Counted from the stretch's first letter, positions 1 to 10,875 are shown. The stretch: DNA of 64,000 nucleotides from Oegoconia quadripuncta (GCA_949316235.1 OX438743.1:25603771-25667770), one strand, 5' to 3'. Made by a program: numbers and translations. Notes: a model not told the origin generated them from the sequence alone.

Positions 1-784
1 AGAAATATATATTTACAATGTTTCGATATAGGAATTCGATTCGATAGATATAGGAAACTTTCGGAAGGCACTCAACTCGGCCAACTAGATTTTCAATTCA
101 GACCGAGGATTTATCGATATGAAGAAACCGAATTCCTAGAGAATAATCGGCATCGAATAATACCGAATGGAACCAAAAAATATGTCGTATAGCTCGTTTG
201 CATTCGATCACTAAATTTGGTACAATGAATCAGCCCTAGAAATTAGACACTTATCGCCTTATTCTTAATTCTAGTACTATTCAACGCATTTCACTCAACA
301 ACATCAATGTTAATGTGACCATACCACTCAGAGCTACCTGGAGTCCATAGACTTAAAGTACCGATCATGTTTCAGTAAACGTGGTGGAGTTGTATCCGAA
401 TACTTGTACTTATTTAGCCACTTTGTTGCGTGGTATTCGGAACTATCGCCACTATCGCTTGATATTATTGATATTTTAACAGGATGATTTGTTTTTATTT
501 CTAAATAGCAAACATTTGGGCATTTATTATTTACGAACGTTATTTATTTGGACTTCCACAAGTACTACGAATCGTCAGTCAACGACCTTCGCAGTATATT
601 CATTTTATTATGACGTTTGCATGCTTAGAATTTTACAGGTAATAAACACGCAGACGCGACAAAGGTACTAACATGGAATTTTTTAACCGTACTGTCTCAG
701 TATAATAATCCGTCAAAAAGTGGCAAATCAACAGACTTTCATGGGGTTCTATTTTATAATGCCCAAATCCATCAACATACACCT
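1..784. other. Non-coding stretch, nothing recognised
   Basis: AT-rich sequence without a convincing ORF, RNA gene or repeat match to other parts of the window. A 60-codon open frame at 489-671 has no recognisable domain and looks like chance. Confidence 0.5.
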
Positions 785-1025
785 ATTGATTCTACGGATC
801 ATTATCATCTTCTTGTTCTGGTCCCAATTTACTTGAGGTCCGCGGAGTACGTCTTCTTCCAAACTTTTCGTTCATATCACCCTTCACACACTCCATCCAA
901 GGTCCGTTATATTTTCTCTTCCTTTCCATTCCATCGACATCCATATTCATCACTATCTTAGTAACATGCGTTTCATCCCTCCTCATAACATGTCCATACC
1001 AAGCCAAATAATTTCCTTACAACTT
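785..1025 (-). pseudogene. LINE reverse transcriptase C-terminal remnant
   Basis: A minus-strand open frame (792-1007, about 70 codons) begins MAWYGHVMRRDETHV and continues through NMDVDG and a WMECVKGDM-like block. From family knowledge this resembles the conserved tail of LINE endonuclease/reverse transcriptase polyproteins (typically WYGHVMRRDE, then RGRPKKRW). No catalytic domain is nearby, so it is a 5'-truncated, decayed copy. I cannot assign the clade. Confidence 0.6.
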
Positions 1026-3084
1026 TTCTGTCACGGGTGCCAAATGTAAATGTTAAATTAACAGCTTTCACAAGATTTTTGCAATTAGCTACGCAATAAC
1101 GTAAGAATAATCACCGTTACACTTACACGTGGCGTTTAGATATTTTGTCCGTCTTCATTTCTCCACTATCGGTATACATCTTTGGGAGGGTTTTATCGCT
1201 TTCTATATCCCAAACATCCACAAATTTCATTCTGCTTCTTTAATACTAACTGCTGGAGGAACGAAAGTCCAGCGTCACTTGCTTCTTCCATTCTACGTTC
1301 TTGTTGGTTTCAGTTGTTCCTTTGATTGTATTAACATTTACCAGGATCATGCGTCATCTTGCCTTTTCTTAATTTTTTATTTCGTTTCACACAGATAATT
1401 ATGAACCCTATCGGGTCCAGCAATTAAGGGAGAAGGACGATTTTAACTTTGAGTTTCTGGCTTCAGTTTTCACTCTCGAGTGAATAGGCGTTTACTGGGA
1501 GCATGTGTTTTATCTCTGAATACATTAGTACTTTTTTGGGGCCCGGAACTTTGGTACAATTTTTCCTTCTGTTTCACTCTTCTTTGTTGAGTACTTCAGT
1601 TTTCGCTTTTGGATGAAGTTTACTACTCGTAGGATCGCATACATAATTTTCAATAAAAACTGCTCTTTGGCTGAGGCATGGAACTCTACAGTCAATAATG
1701 CTTTTTGACGTCAAGATACTAAAACAACATATTGTAGTAGATATTTTTGTAATTTATTATTCTGTCTCCTGACTAACACTCATAGTTTAGAATATTTTAG
1801 GCATAGTTTTGAAATTAATTAGAGACCGTTATTGTCTTATCTACTGAAGTCAAAATTGTAAAAAGGGATTTATTTAGAGACAATGAGAGAATTTGCCACA
1901 CTTCTCTATAACTCAATGAAGACAATATTTCTTGCGCCATCGCTTGTAGTCCTCAAACCTAACCTTTTTTTTCTAGCATATTACAAAATTCTTTAGTATA
2001 CTTGTTAAATCTTAGAGATAAATTTTTAAATTAATCCGCGAGCACCAGAGGCCTTCAAATTAGATAAAACGGGCGTAAATGTTAGTAAAATAAAAGATAT
2101 CAAATTAATAAAAATAACCAAATATATAAGAAAATTCCAATAGTGTCACCTCTCTTTCACTTTTAATCTATGCCTCACATGTGCGTGAGTGAGAGGCATA
2201 AAGAACAAGCGTGAACATTTAGCGAACATTACACGATAATAATTCACCGTTGGTATTTACCGGATAGACGCGTGAACAGTGATAAATACGATGCTTTCCG
2301 TAAAAAAGTAGTGAAATATTCTAAATAATATTTATTCCATAATTCAACTATCAAATTGCTGTAGTAGTTTCAATGTGGCTTCGAATTCCGCTAGCTACTT
2401 ATGTGAATATGACCATTTTATTTTCATTTCTTTATTTGGGTCACCAATATCGTCTACAATATTACATTTCCTATGTACATTCACTTACTTAAAGATTGAA
2501 CTGTAACTGCTACTACAATTTTAATAGTTATAATTAAATAATCTATATTAATCCTTATTAGTTTTATAAATTTCAGTGCTTAAAGCGTTTGCAGGACAAG
2601 CAAATACGGCTCGTATATTGTAAGGTTATTGATTCTGATGACTTAAATTAACCATCAAATGTAACTAGAATTAAAATAACAAGTAATAATTGAAAATTTT
2701 GAAAACCGTCGAGTAATGAAATGATTACGTCATTCAGATAGATCAAACCAACTGTGTTTAAAGTTAAATACCTTCTAAACGGTTTAGCCAATTTCAAACT
2801 TCAATTTATATTTTTGCTATTACTATTTCTTAAAGAGATGCCATTGTTTCAGCGTAAAGCAGTTTGAAAAATTATAAGTTAATATTAAATTTTCATCTAG
2901 CTCACGATAGAAGAAAAGCCTGTGTTACTTATGCTGATAGGTTATTGTTGTTTCGACCGACCACCGAGTCTACGAACTTAGTAATAAGCATAGACATATA
3001 AATAGTAGGAGACCGAATAGAAGGATTAAACAGCGAAGCCCGTTTCCTTGCAAATAATACCATGTTAGCTTTGACGTATGTAGT
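1026..3084. other. Non-coding stretch with one possible micro-exon
   Basis: An AT-rich region without a supported gene. An 89-codon frame at 1129-1398 has no family signature. At 2577-2619 a 43-nt segment lies between a good acceptor (TTTATAAATTTCAG) and a GTAAGG donor and is open in two frames, which is too short to call. Confidence 0.4.
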
Positions 3085-3376
3085 CCAGTAAGGATATACT
3101 TTAACTTCCTATAATCTAAAATATCCTATAATTTCTTGCACATGGACCTAGTACCTGTCAGTGATAGAATAAATATGTTTTCTTACAAATCGTTAGCTTG
3201 CTTTAGATATAATATAGGTATTTAGTAATTAAACATAGACCAAGTATTACATAGATTACAATTACCACTGCGAATTTCATTGAGTCAGAGAACTATTTTA
3301 GGTAACTATTTTCAAAGAAATCGATAAATAACTTCTTCATATTTATGAAATATTTCACCGAGGGTAAATATCACGC
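3085..3376 (+). repeat. Interspersed repeat family K, copy 1
   Basis: Begins near CCAGTAAGGATATAC and runs through TTGCACATGGACC, CGTTAGCTTGCTTTAGATAT and TTCACCGAGGGTAAATATCACG. The same text recurs at 21505-21682, 22938-23100 and 39882-40376. The end of the family (AATAAACTATTTTT) reappears at 3764 after a SINE-B piece, so this copy is interrupted. Class unknown. Confidence 0.6.
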
Positions 3377-3559
3377 CAATGTTGTGGACTTTTTGGACCT
3401 GGCTGATGCTGGTTGACTAAATTATGACAGAGATGGAAGAAGACAGGACAAAGGACGGTCGATGAGGAGACGGTGACCTGACGGGCGTGCAAATTGTGCT
3501 TTTTGTGAAAATATGAATAAATATAGTGTTTTATACTTGTCCTACTCCATAAACTATAA

Positions 3560-3763
3560 CTGGCTAGCTACCACCATCTTATCTAAATCTGCCGCTAAGC
3601 AGCAATGTTAATAGCATTGCTGTCTTCCGGTTGTCAGAGATAAGATAGCCAGTCCCTCAAATGTGTTGGGGTTTCCGGGTCAGTACGCTTCCACCTTCGA
3701 CCTCATCTTCACTTAACATCAGGTGTGATTGAGGTCAAGTACGAACCCATAGTGCATAAAAAA
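3560..3763 (+). mobile_element. SINE-B copy, 5'-truncated
   Basis: Matches the body and 3' end of the tRNA-headed SINE-B family: CTGGCTAGCTACCACCATC, then AGCAATGTTAATAGCATTG, CCCTCAAATGTGTTGGGG, CACTTAACATCAGGTGTG and a GTGCATAAAAAA end. The tRNA-like head with the A and B boxes is missing. It lies inside a copy of repeat family K. Confidence 0.8.
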
Positions 3764-3991
3764 TAAACTATTTTTAAAAATCATAAAATAGACATAATTT
3801 TTTTTATAAAATTGTAACATTAATTTTATATTGTAGGTTTTATAACTAAATAACTATACTATACTTAAAGCAAGCCAAAGGTTAGAAAACATTTTTATTC
3901 TATTACTGGTGGGTTCTCTATTCTTCTACAAAAAATCAGGAACTAAGAGACACGTTTTCTGTTGTGCAACAAAGTGTATTTGTATTGTATT

Positions 3992-4178
3992 TGTTAAGTA
4001 AATAGGCTACTTGAAATTTTGGAATATTTAATTTATTGCACTCAACGAGCACCTGTTCATAGCACAGGTACAAGACCAAGAGGGCGAACAACGTAAGGTG
4101 TTGCCACTCCACAAAAATATATAAAAAAGGGCTGTTCACAGACAACCATTGTCATTTTTGTATGTTCTGTACTGAACA
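3992..4178 (-). repeat. BEL 3' LTR
   Basis: A 187-bp terminal repeat identical to 15121-15307, with TGTT...AACA ends. In element orientation it carries a TATATA box (about 4118-4125) and an AATAAA polyadenylation signal (4032-4037). An open frame through it (3936-4145) is only a reading frame of the LTR and the same frame occurs in the other LTR. Confidence 0.95.
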
Positions 4179-4238
4179 TAAGTTGGGCGGGGCCAAAATG
4201 AGGAATTTTGAATCACTGAAATGAATTGTAGTTTAAAT

Positions 4239-4580
4239 TTAATTTTCATTAATGGGTAAAGGACATAATTTTGTATAGGAACGCAGAAAAACCTTGTTCT
4301 TAGGCCCCATTCTAACCTCGGCAACTCTAACTTTACCATCAGGTCCAGGGAACGTTTTAACAATGCGTCCCATGGGCCACTGAAATGGAGAAAGCTCTTT
4401 ACTTTTGACAATAACCAAATCTCCTTCATTGAGATTTGGTTTTTCTTGCTTCCATTTAGGTCTACTTTGAAGGAGGGTTAAGTAATCCCTGGACCAGACC
4501 TTCCAGAAATCTTGTTTTAATTTAGTACAAATGTCCCAAAATCGCAATCTATTTATTATCTTCTCTGAAAGATCTGAAAT
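4239..4580 (-). CDS. BEL pol C-terminal DUF5641 segment, cut off by LINE
   Basis: An open frame downstream of the LINE insertion. It is open from the junction near 4577 and includes residues LSEKIINRLRFWD, then KQDFWKVWSRDYL and SRPKW, GDLVIV, PFQWPMGRIVKTFPG and a final RSYTKLCPLP. This is the DUF5641 domain that follows the integrase core in BEL/Pao polyproteins. The preceding part of the same domain lies 5.2 kb away, ending near 9757-9765, so the LINE has physically separated the two halves. The stop is at 4239, just before the 3' LTR. An ATG-less open frame is expected for the C-terminal piece of a polyprotein. Confidence 0.85.
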   Translation of the reverse strand: MSDLSEKIINRLRFWDICTKLKQDFWKVWSRDYLTLLQSRPKWKQEKPNLNEGDLVIVKSKELSPFQWPMGRIVKTFPGPDGKVRVAEVRMGPKNKVFLRSYTKLCPLPINEN

Positions 4581-4784
4581 GAAATGAAATGAAAATCATT
4601 TATTCATGTAGGCAATACAATATGCACTTATGAACGTCATTTGTTTTTTAAACTACCACTAGCTCGGAACGCGACCACTACTGAGAAGAGCTAGCGAGAA
4701 ACTCAGAGGGTTTGTCTCTTTTCAATAAATCATGTACAATCAAGAAAGGTTACAACAATTTTATATATCGAGTAGAGGAGCCGT

Positions 4785-7676
4785 TTAATCCCATGGATTA
4801 CTTTCATTAATATAGTCTGAAATTTTGTAATATCCCTTTTTACATAATTTTTGTTTTATAATAAGTTTAAATTTATTAAGCGGAAGATTCCGTATATCCA
4901 TGGGAACCTTGTTGTAGAAGCGCACACATTGACCTCTGAATGACTTATTAACTTTACTAAGTCTACTAAAAGGTACAGCTAATTGATTTTTGCTCCTTGT
5001 ATTGACATTATGTCGGTCACAATGTTTCTCGAATGAATATATATTTCTCTTAACATATACAAGATTTTCATATATATATTGTGACGAAAATGTTAAAATA
5101 TTAATTTCTTTAAATATTTGTCTTAATGTATCTCTTGACCTTAATTTATAAATTGCACGAATAGCTCGTTTCTGTAAGAGAAATATGCTATCTGTATCAG
5201 CAGCGTTTCCCCACAGCAAGATACCATATGACATCAAGCTGTGAAAGTAGCTGAAGTAGACTAAGCGCGCTGTTTCAATATCACAGATATTTCGAATTTT
5301 CTTAACAGCATATGCGGCAGAACTGAGTCTTTTCATTAGTTTTTTAATATGGGGTCCCCACTGTAACCGAGAATCTAAAGTCATACCAAGGAATACAGTT
5401 GTGTCCACAAGTTCCAACTGTTCATGTTTAATTCTTATTTTGGTGGCAACCTGTTCAACATTAGGTAATGAAAATCTAAGACATTTCGTTTTGTTCTCAT
5501 TAAGGAGCAAGTTATTGACTGTGAACCATTCGACTATTTTTGAGACAGCATTATTCACTTCGTCATATGCTAATTGATATCTGTCAACTTTAAATATTAA
5601 AGAAGTGTCATCAGCAAACAATACGATCTCGTGTCTTTCCTTAGCGAGGTGAGGTAAATCGTTGATATAAACTAAAAATAGGAATGGTCCCAGTATTGAA
5701 CCCTGCGGTACGCCCATGCTAACTGCAGATCCTGATGATCTCTCTCCATTGATATCAACCCTCTGAATTCGATCACGTAGATATGATTTCATTAGGCTGA
5801 GTGCTTGGCCCTGGACGCCATAATGGTGTAGTTTCATAATTAAGATGTCATGGTGGACGCAATCGAAAGCCTTGGACAGATCACAAAAGATGCCAAGGGC
5901 GTCCTGTGAACCCTCCCAGGCATCAAAAATATGTTGTAACAACTCAATACCGGCATCTGTTGTCGAACGTCCCTTAGTGAAACCAAATTGTTTGGTTGTA
6001 ATCAAATTATTCAAATTGAAATGTGAGAGCAATTGATTTAAAATTAAGCTTTCAAATATTTTACTTAAAGTCGGTAAAATTGAGATCGGTCGGAAGTTTG
6101 TACGAACTTGAGTATCACCAGACTTAAATAACGGAATTACTTTACTATGCTTCATCATATCAGGAAACACACCATTATTAGTACACTGGTTGAAGATAAT
6201 AGCTAAATGAGGCGCAATATCCTCTATAATAAAACTAATTATTTTAACTGATAGACCATGAAGATCCGCTGTCCTTTTCATATTTAAAGATTTAAATGTC
6301 TTAATAATACATAATGGTGTAACGTGATGAAATTTAAATACATCGGTACATTCGGTTACATTTTGTTTTAGTAATAATTCAGCGAGAGTGGGGGAAGAAT
6401 TAAGAGACCTAGTTATCGATACTGGAATGTTAGTGAAAAAACTTTCAAACGCGTCCGCGATTTCAGGAGCATTAGTTAATGTTTGACCTTCTACGTTAAT
6501 TTGGTAATCGAAACTACGAGTTTTGACTTTCCCAGTTTCAGAGTTGATTACTTGCCAGGTCGTCTTAATCAGGTTTGAGCTACTTATAATCTTGTTACGA
6601 ACGAACATAGATTTGGCTATCGTACATACTTGCTTAAATAGCTTTGAGTAGTTCCTGACATAGTTTACAAAAAGCTCATTCTGATTTATTGTTTTTTCTT
6701 CATATAGCTCGTAAAGTTTTTCTCTACTTCGATGTATGCCCACTGTGGCCCAGTCACTAAACTTCAAGCCATCATTAATTTTTATTAATTTTGTTTTAAA
6801 AACAGAGTCGAATTCATTCTTCGTTAAATTAAATAAAGTATTATATAGTTTATTCGGATCCTTACAGTAGGATAAGGTGGGTAATTTAACTTTAACATTA
6901 TTACTAAAGGTTTTTAGCCGACCTTCATTTATAGGATTACATATTATAAGTCTTGTGTTATATTTTCCATTAAATGCAAAAGTAGCCAACTGACCACTAT
7001 GATCCGATTTTAATTTATTAATTATGTTCTTGTAAGTTGATTCAACATTTGTGAATATATTGTCGATACAAGTTGCTGTCGAAGAAGTAATTCTAGTAGG
7101 CTCTAGAAATAAGTTTTTGAGGTTATGACAATTGAATAACGATAATAACAAATTACTAAATGGAGATGAACTATCTAAGAGATCTATATTAAAGTCGCCA
7201 CAGACAATGACACATTTATTATTATTACAGATTTTATTTAAAACTTCATCCATAACTTTTTCAAAAGTAGTAAATAATGACTTCCCACGTCTGTATACGC
7301 TTACTACAACAAGCTGCTCCAATTCTACACAAGCGAGTTCGATAGTTTTTTCAACAGACAAATTGACGATGTCGGTACGTTCTTTGTATTTTAAATTGTT
7401 ACGAACAATTATCAAAGAACCCCCATGATTCGCTGTTTGTCTGTTAAATGAACTACCAACCTGGTGATTTTTGAAACTAAACATGAACTGTTCTGACGTA
7501 ATCCAGTGCTCAGTGATACATAGTATATCAATTTCGTTGGAGATCAAAAACAGTTCAAGTTCAAACTCTTTGTTATACATGCCGCCCTGAATATTTTGGT
7601 GCACCAGGTTTATTTTACAGATTTTTTTTTCGCGTGAATTTTTATTTTTATTGGTACTTTTTAAATTATTTGACAT
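4785..7676 (-). CDS. LINE ORF2: endonuclease-reverse transcriptase
   Basis: A 963-residue ORF that would nick target DNA and copy the element RNA by target-primed reverse transcription. The N-terminal exonuclease-endonuclease-phosphatase domain (about residues 20-235) shows LCITEHW, VIVCGDFNIDL and the terminal SDHSG block. The reverse transcriptase shows FRPISILPTLSKIFE, DLSKAFDCVHHDI, GVPQGSILGPFLFLVYINDL and the catalytic LFADDTSLI at about residues 685-693. The C-terminal part (KRAIRAIYKL, VRFYNKVPMDI, KKGYYKI) is shared with LINE fragments at 21778, 29050, 43297 and 55205. The first ATG of the frame gives a start directly on a Lys/Asn-rich leader. No stop or frameshift is seen, so this copy could encode active enzyme. 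It lies 71 bp after ORF1. Confidence 0.93.
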   Translation of the reverse strand: MSNNLKSTNKNKNSREKKICKINLVHQNIQGGMYNKEFELELFLISNEIDILCITEHWITSEQFMFSFKNHQVGSSFNRQTANHGGSLIIVRNNLKYKERTDIVNLSVEKTIELACVELEQLVVVSVYRRGKSLFTTFEKVMDEVLNKICNNNKCVIVCGDFNIDLLDSSSPFSNLLLSLFNCHNLKNLFLEPTRITSSTATCIDNIFTNVESTYKNIINKLKSDHSGQLATFAFNGKYNTRLIICNPINEGRLKTFSNNVKVKLPTLSYCKDPNKLYNTLFNLTKNEFDSVFKTKLIKINDGLKFSDWATVGIHRSREKLYELYEEKTINQNELFVNYVRNYSKLFKQVCTIAKSMFVRNKIISSSNLIKTTWQVINSETGKVKTRSFDYQINVEGQTLTNAPEIADAFESFFTNIPVSITRSLNSSPTLAELLLKQNVTECTDVFKFHHVTPLCIIKTFKSLNMKRTADLHGLSVKIISFIIEDIAPHLAIIFNQCTNNGVFPDMMKHSKVIPLFKSGDTQVRTNFRPISILPTLSKIFESLILNQLLSHFNLNNLITTKQFGFTKGRSTTDAGIELLQHIFDAWEGSQDALGIFCDLSKAFDCVHHDILIMKLHHYGVQGQALSLMKSYLRDRIQRVDINGERSSGSAVSMGVPQGSILGPFLFLVYINDLPHLAKERHEIVLFADDTSLIFKVDRYQLAYDEVNNAVSKIVEWFTVNNLLLNENKTKCLRFSLPNVEQVATKIRIKHEQLELVDTTVFLGMTLDSRLQWGPHIKKLMKRLSSAAYAVKKIRNICDIETARLVYFSYFHSLMSYGILLWGNAADTDSIFLLQKRAIRAIYKLRSRDTLRQIFKEINILTFSSQYIYENLVYVKRNIYSFEKHCDRHNVNTRSKNQLAVPFSRLSKVNKSFRGQCVRFYNKVPMDIRNLPLNKFKLIIKQKLCKKGYYKISDYINESNPWD

Positions 7677-7747
7677 ATTATTTCCAATTAAAATATTATT
7701 ACTTGTAACCTTAACTTGGCCAGAGGAGGTCTCTGTTGTCTTATTAT

Positions 7748-9349
7748 CTAATTTAAATTATTGGAAACATATTCCAATACGTTAATATTACAAGTTGTCT
7801 GCTCAATAGGAGCTGATTTTGCCTGTTCAATAGAAACAGGTTTTTCTTTAGCCAACGTATTGTTGGCTGAGTTATACAAATAATAATATAAAATGTTGCA
7901 AATGCTATGTTTGCTATATCTATTGAGATAATACATATCTCTAGTCTGATGAAACTTTGAACTAATTATACTATTAGTGTCTATCATGTGAAATTTAGAA
8001 AATCTACACGTTAAAGTATGTAACGTCAAATTTAATTGGTGTCTGATATTGTTTTCATAGTCCGAACTATGACTGAAGGGAAAGGCAAAAAGTACAATTT
8101 TATTTACATTTTTTAGGTCATTCAATTGACCAAAATAATTTATAATTTGTCTTTTATTAGTATTTCCCCTCCTGCCTACACATATTATTAATGTAGTATT
8201 CCTGGGGTATTCGGAAGCTAATATACATTTTAAAATGTCACAGTATGAAGCCCCAGGCATACAATGATTAATAATCGCTGGGCCCATACGACGACTAAGT
8301 TGTAAACCGAGTTGTTTACCAATCTCATCACAATAGATACGTATGTTCGAGAGGGAGGCACTTTTACATACCGAAGCGACTGTGACACACGGTTCCACCG
8401 CCTGGCTTGGGGAAATACTCGCAGGCCGGGTCGAGCCGGGCGAAGTCGCGTCAGAATCACAAAGGTGATTATTTATCAAAGAATTAAATCTATCATTATT
8501 ATAATTACCTAACTCCACCAACTCATCGAAGGCCAGTTCGCACTCCCGCAATTCTTTTTGCGAGGTTTGGTATTTATCATTGATAAGCCTTAACGACTCG
8601 GTTAGCCTATCAATTTCGGACCGAAGGTTCCGTGTGTCACGTTCAAAACCTAACCTTGAATTATCTAGATTTAATTGACAGGTTTGTAGGTCCTGCACTA
8701 ATTTACAATTGTCTCTCTTTAAATTGGCATATAAAGTATTTATATTATTTTTCTTAAGTGATCGTTGAGTGGTTTTGATAATTTTTTTGGTTTTAGCATA
8801 TTTTTTCAACTTGTTTCTGCTCAAGGTTACATTTATGGATCGAGGGCTCATTGTGTCGTTTACAGTTAGATCTATGATTCCCGAATGATTAAGAACCGGT
8901 TTAGTTTGTGATTTATCGGACGAGGTGTCGGACGCGCCGCTGGTACTTCCCATCAACTCATTGTATAATGACTGAGTTCGCGATGACTTGATAGAATCTA
9001 TTTCGAATTGTAATAAATTAATTTGTAAGTGCGCGTCGCGTAATTCTGATTCCAGTTCAGTGATGCGTTTAAGTGAAAGTTCAAACTCTTCCCTGTCCCG
9101 GTCAAACTCATTCACTATACGCTGGAGCCGGTTGCGCTGGTCTTCAGTATCCATTAATTGGATATGCAGTTCCGACATCTCATCCTTAAGAGCCTTATTT
9201 TTATTAATTATCGTAAGTGCTTCCTTCTCATTTTCGTTGTGTTCTTGCAATAACCTCTCACACAAAGCCTTGGAGTCTCGCAGTTCTTGCAACGTCAATT
9301 GCAGTTTGTCCTCCAGCTGACGGGTTGCAGTACCACGAGTAGTAGGCAT
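7748..9349 (-). CDS. LINE ORF1: coiled coil and esterase-like protein
   Basis: A 533-residue protein directly upstream of ORF2 on the same strand. Residues about 5-120 and 205-285 are rich in heptad-like Leu/Glu/Lys/Arg and predict coiled coils, as expected for self-association of a LINE RNA-binding protein. No CCHC zinc knuckle is visible. Residues about 345-500 resemble the SGNH-hydrolase/esterase-like ORF1 domain known from CR1-type LINEs: CDEIGKQLG, then PGASYCDIL, TLIICVGRRGN, and later HMIDTN. The classical catalytic Ser-Asn-His set is not clearly complete, so enzymatic activity is uncertain. The start is the first ATG (MPTTRGTATRQ), preceded by a leader of about 410 bp. Confidence 0.8.
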   Translation of the reverse strand: MPTTRGTATRQLEDKLQLTLQELRDSKALCERLLQEHNENEKEALTIINKNKALKDEMSELHIQLMDTEDQRNRLQRIVNEFDRDREEFELSLKRITELESELRDAHLQINLLQFEIDSIKSSRTQSLYNELMGSTSGASDTSSDKSQTKPVLNHSGIIDLTVNDTMSPRSINVTLSRNKLKKYAKTKKIIKTTQRSLKKNNINTLYANLKRDNCKLVQDLQTCQLNLDNSRLGFERDTRNLRSEIDRLTESLRLINDKYQTSQKELRECELAFDELVELGNYNNDRFNSLINNHLCDSDATSPGSTRPASISPSQAVEPCVTVASVCKSASLSNIRIYCDEIGKQLGLQLSRRMGPAIINHCMPGASYCDILKCILASEYPRNTTLIICVGRRGNTNKRQIINYFGQLNDLKNVNKIVLFAFPFSHSSDYENNIRHQLNLTLHTLTCRFSKFHMIDTNSIISSKFHQTRDMYYLNRYSKHSICNILYYYLYNSANNTLAKEKPVSIEQAKSAPIEQTTCNINVLEYVSNNLN

Positions 9350-9756
9350 TTTAAACGTAAAAGTAATACGTAAACGTTGATAAGATCGTCAATCAACGAG
9401 ATGTAAATTATGAGCTATGCGAAATAGCGGTTAGTCGTGTGAGGAGTTATGGCTAGCACACCTACCTTACAATAAAATATCAACCAACTGTGATAACTTG
9501 AATATTTTGGGTTGTTTTATGTAAATAGTGCACTTTAAACCCTTTAAGTAATATAGATTACACAGTTTTGTTTCGAATTACACTTTATATTTGAATTCTC
9601 ACAACGGTCAATTTCGCACTAATTAACACCTAGTTACACGTAGAAAGCATATAATTTATCTATAAAAACACCTTTAATCGTTATGAAACTGAATTTTGTT
9701 CACAATTACGATGATAACTTATTAAAAATAAATTAAAATAATGAGAGCTCTTATGT
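9350..9756 (-). promoter_or_regulatory. LINE 5' leader
   Basis: AT-rich non-coding sequence between the end of BEL coding (after residues NPAPRL) and the ORF1 start. In full-length LINEs this segment carries the internal promoter. I see no specific recognisable motif. Its outer edge marks the insertion point to within a few bases. Confidence 0.55.
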
Positions 9757-10860
9757 TTACAACCTAGGCGCTGGGTTCTGATCTGGCTCAGGATAACATG
9801 TCATGGAAGTACCTATTAGGAAATGTCCTGGAGTTAAATAATTTAAATCAGAACTATCCCTAGTCATGGCAAGTAATGGTCTAGAATTTAAGATTGCTTC
9901 AATTTGGGTAAGGACTGTATATAATTCTTCAAATGTTAGTGAAGCATTACCGACCACTCTTTTAATATGGAACTTTATGCTTTTTACCCCCGCTTCCCAC
10001 AGCCCACCGAACTCAGGTGAGTAACTGGGAATATGTTTAAATTTAATAAAATTTGTAGAGCAAAAGCTCTCTACTGAGTTAACATGGGAAGTAGAGGAAT
10101 TTAAATCATAAAGTTCCTTTAATTTATTGGAGGCTCCTTTAAATGTTTGCGCGTTGTCACAATATATATGTGTGGGCAATCCCCGTCTCGCTATGAACCG
10201 CTGAAGACAGGCCAAAAATGTTGGTGTCGTCATATCACTGACAAGCTCTATGTGTATAGCCTTGGTTGTGAAGCACACAAAGATTGCAATATAAGCCTTT
10301 TTTATTATGGGCTTCCTAATTCTGGCAACTTTAACATCAAATGGACCACTAAAGTCAACACCAGTTATTTGAAAAGGCTTGGACATCTCTATTCTCTGTG
10401 AAGGCAGTGAACCCATCAACTGCTTGGCAGCTATAGCTTTAACCCGGAAACATCGGATACATTTGTGGACAACCTTTTTTACTTCTCTGATGCCGTTTAG
10501 AAGCCAATATCTTTGAGACAACGAACTTAGTACCAACTTTGGACCGCTGTGTAGGAGTCTGTGATGTTCTTTCTCAATAATCATATGAGTGATAACATTT
10601 GATTTTGGTAAAATCATTGGGTGTTTCTTGTCGTAAGATATGCTCGTTGCATTCAGCAAGCGACCACCGACCCTCAGAATACCCCGGCTATCCAAAAAGG
10701 GGTGTAAACTGCTCAAATTTGAATTTACTTGCCTACCTTTGTGTAGGGACTCTATCTCTTTGTTAAAAGCTTGATTTTGGATATGTCTTACGATTATCCG
10801 ATCGGAGTTGCGTAGCTCTTGTGGTGTTAAACCACCATAGGTTTTCTTAGAATTATGCAA
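9757..10860 (-). CDS. BEL pol: integrase segment
   Basis: A 367-residue open frame in the same frame as the upstream gag-pol, separated from it by a single TGA. The N-terminal zinc-binding region has the His-His-Cys-Cys pattern (H100, H104, C134, C137). The integrase core shows the catalytic triad D169 (TGVDFSGPF), D235 (IYCDNAQTF) and E289 (GLWEAGVKS), matching the usual 35-type Asp-Glu spacing once the family insert is allowed for. It ends LTPGHFLIGTS...PAPRL at the LINE junction, inside DUF5641. It would insert the cDNA into host DNA. The annotated start (a TTG) is only the first possible start after the stop. The segment is really the middle of a polyprotein. Confidence 0.92.
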   Translation of the reverse strand: MHNSKKTYGGLTPQELRNSDRIIVRHIQNQAFNKEIESLHKGRQVNSNLSSLHPFLDSRGILRVGGRLLNATSISYDKKHPMILPKSNVITHMIIEKEHHRLLHSGPKLVLSSLSQRYWLLNGIREVKKVVHKCIRCFRVKAIAAKQLMGSLPSQRIEMSKPFQITGVDFSGPFDVKVARIRKPIIKKAYIAIFVCFTTKAIHIELVSDMTTPTFLACLQRFIARRGLPTHIYCDNAQTFKGASNKLKELYDLNSSTSHVNSVESFCSTNFIKFKHIPSYSPEFGGLWEAGVKSIKFHIKRVVGNASLTFEELYTVLTQIEAILNSRPLLAMTRDSSDLNYLTPGHFLIGTSMTCYPEPDQNPAPRL

Positions 10861-10875
10861 ACAATTATGTCGAAA

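Larger units (their letters stand above)
4572..9760 (-). mobile_element. CR1/Jockey-group LINE, two ORFs, nested in BEL
   Basis: A non-LTR retrotransposon of about 5.2 kb on the minus strand: a 5' leader (about 9350-9760), ORF1, a 71-bp spacer, ORF2, a short 3' UTR and a terminal (ATTTC)n tail at 4572-4595. Both ORFs are uninterrupted. The copy at 55205-55630 shares its last 430 bp and tail. The 5' boundary is approximate, set where BEL coding stops (after PAPRL). I saw no clear long target duplication. The ORF1/ORF2 organisation and apurinic-type endonuclease fit the CR1/Jockey group. The exact clade needs a tree. Confidence 0.9.

Noticed and set aside
3936..4145. Small ORF present twice (also 15083-15274)
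   Set aside because: It is one reading frame of the BEL LTR.
4572..9765. Target duplication around the nested LINE
   Set aside because: Flanks GCGCCTAGGTTG and GATCTTTCAGAG show no convincing direct repeat. Possibly a blunt insertion or small deletion.
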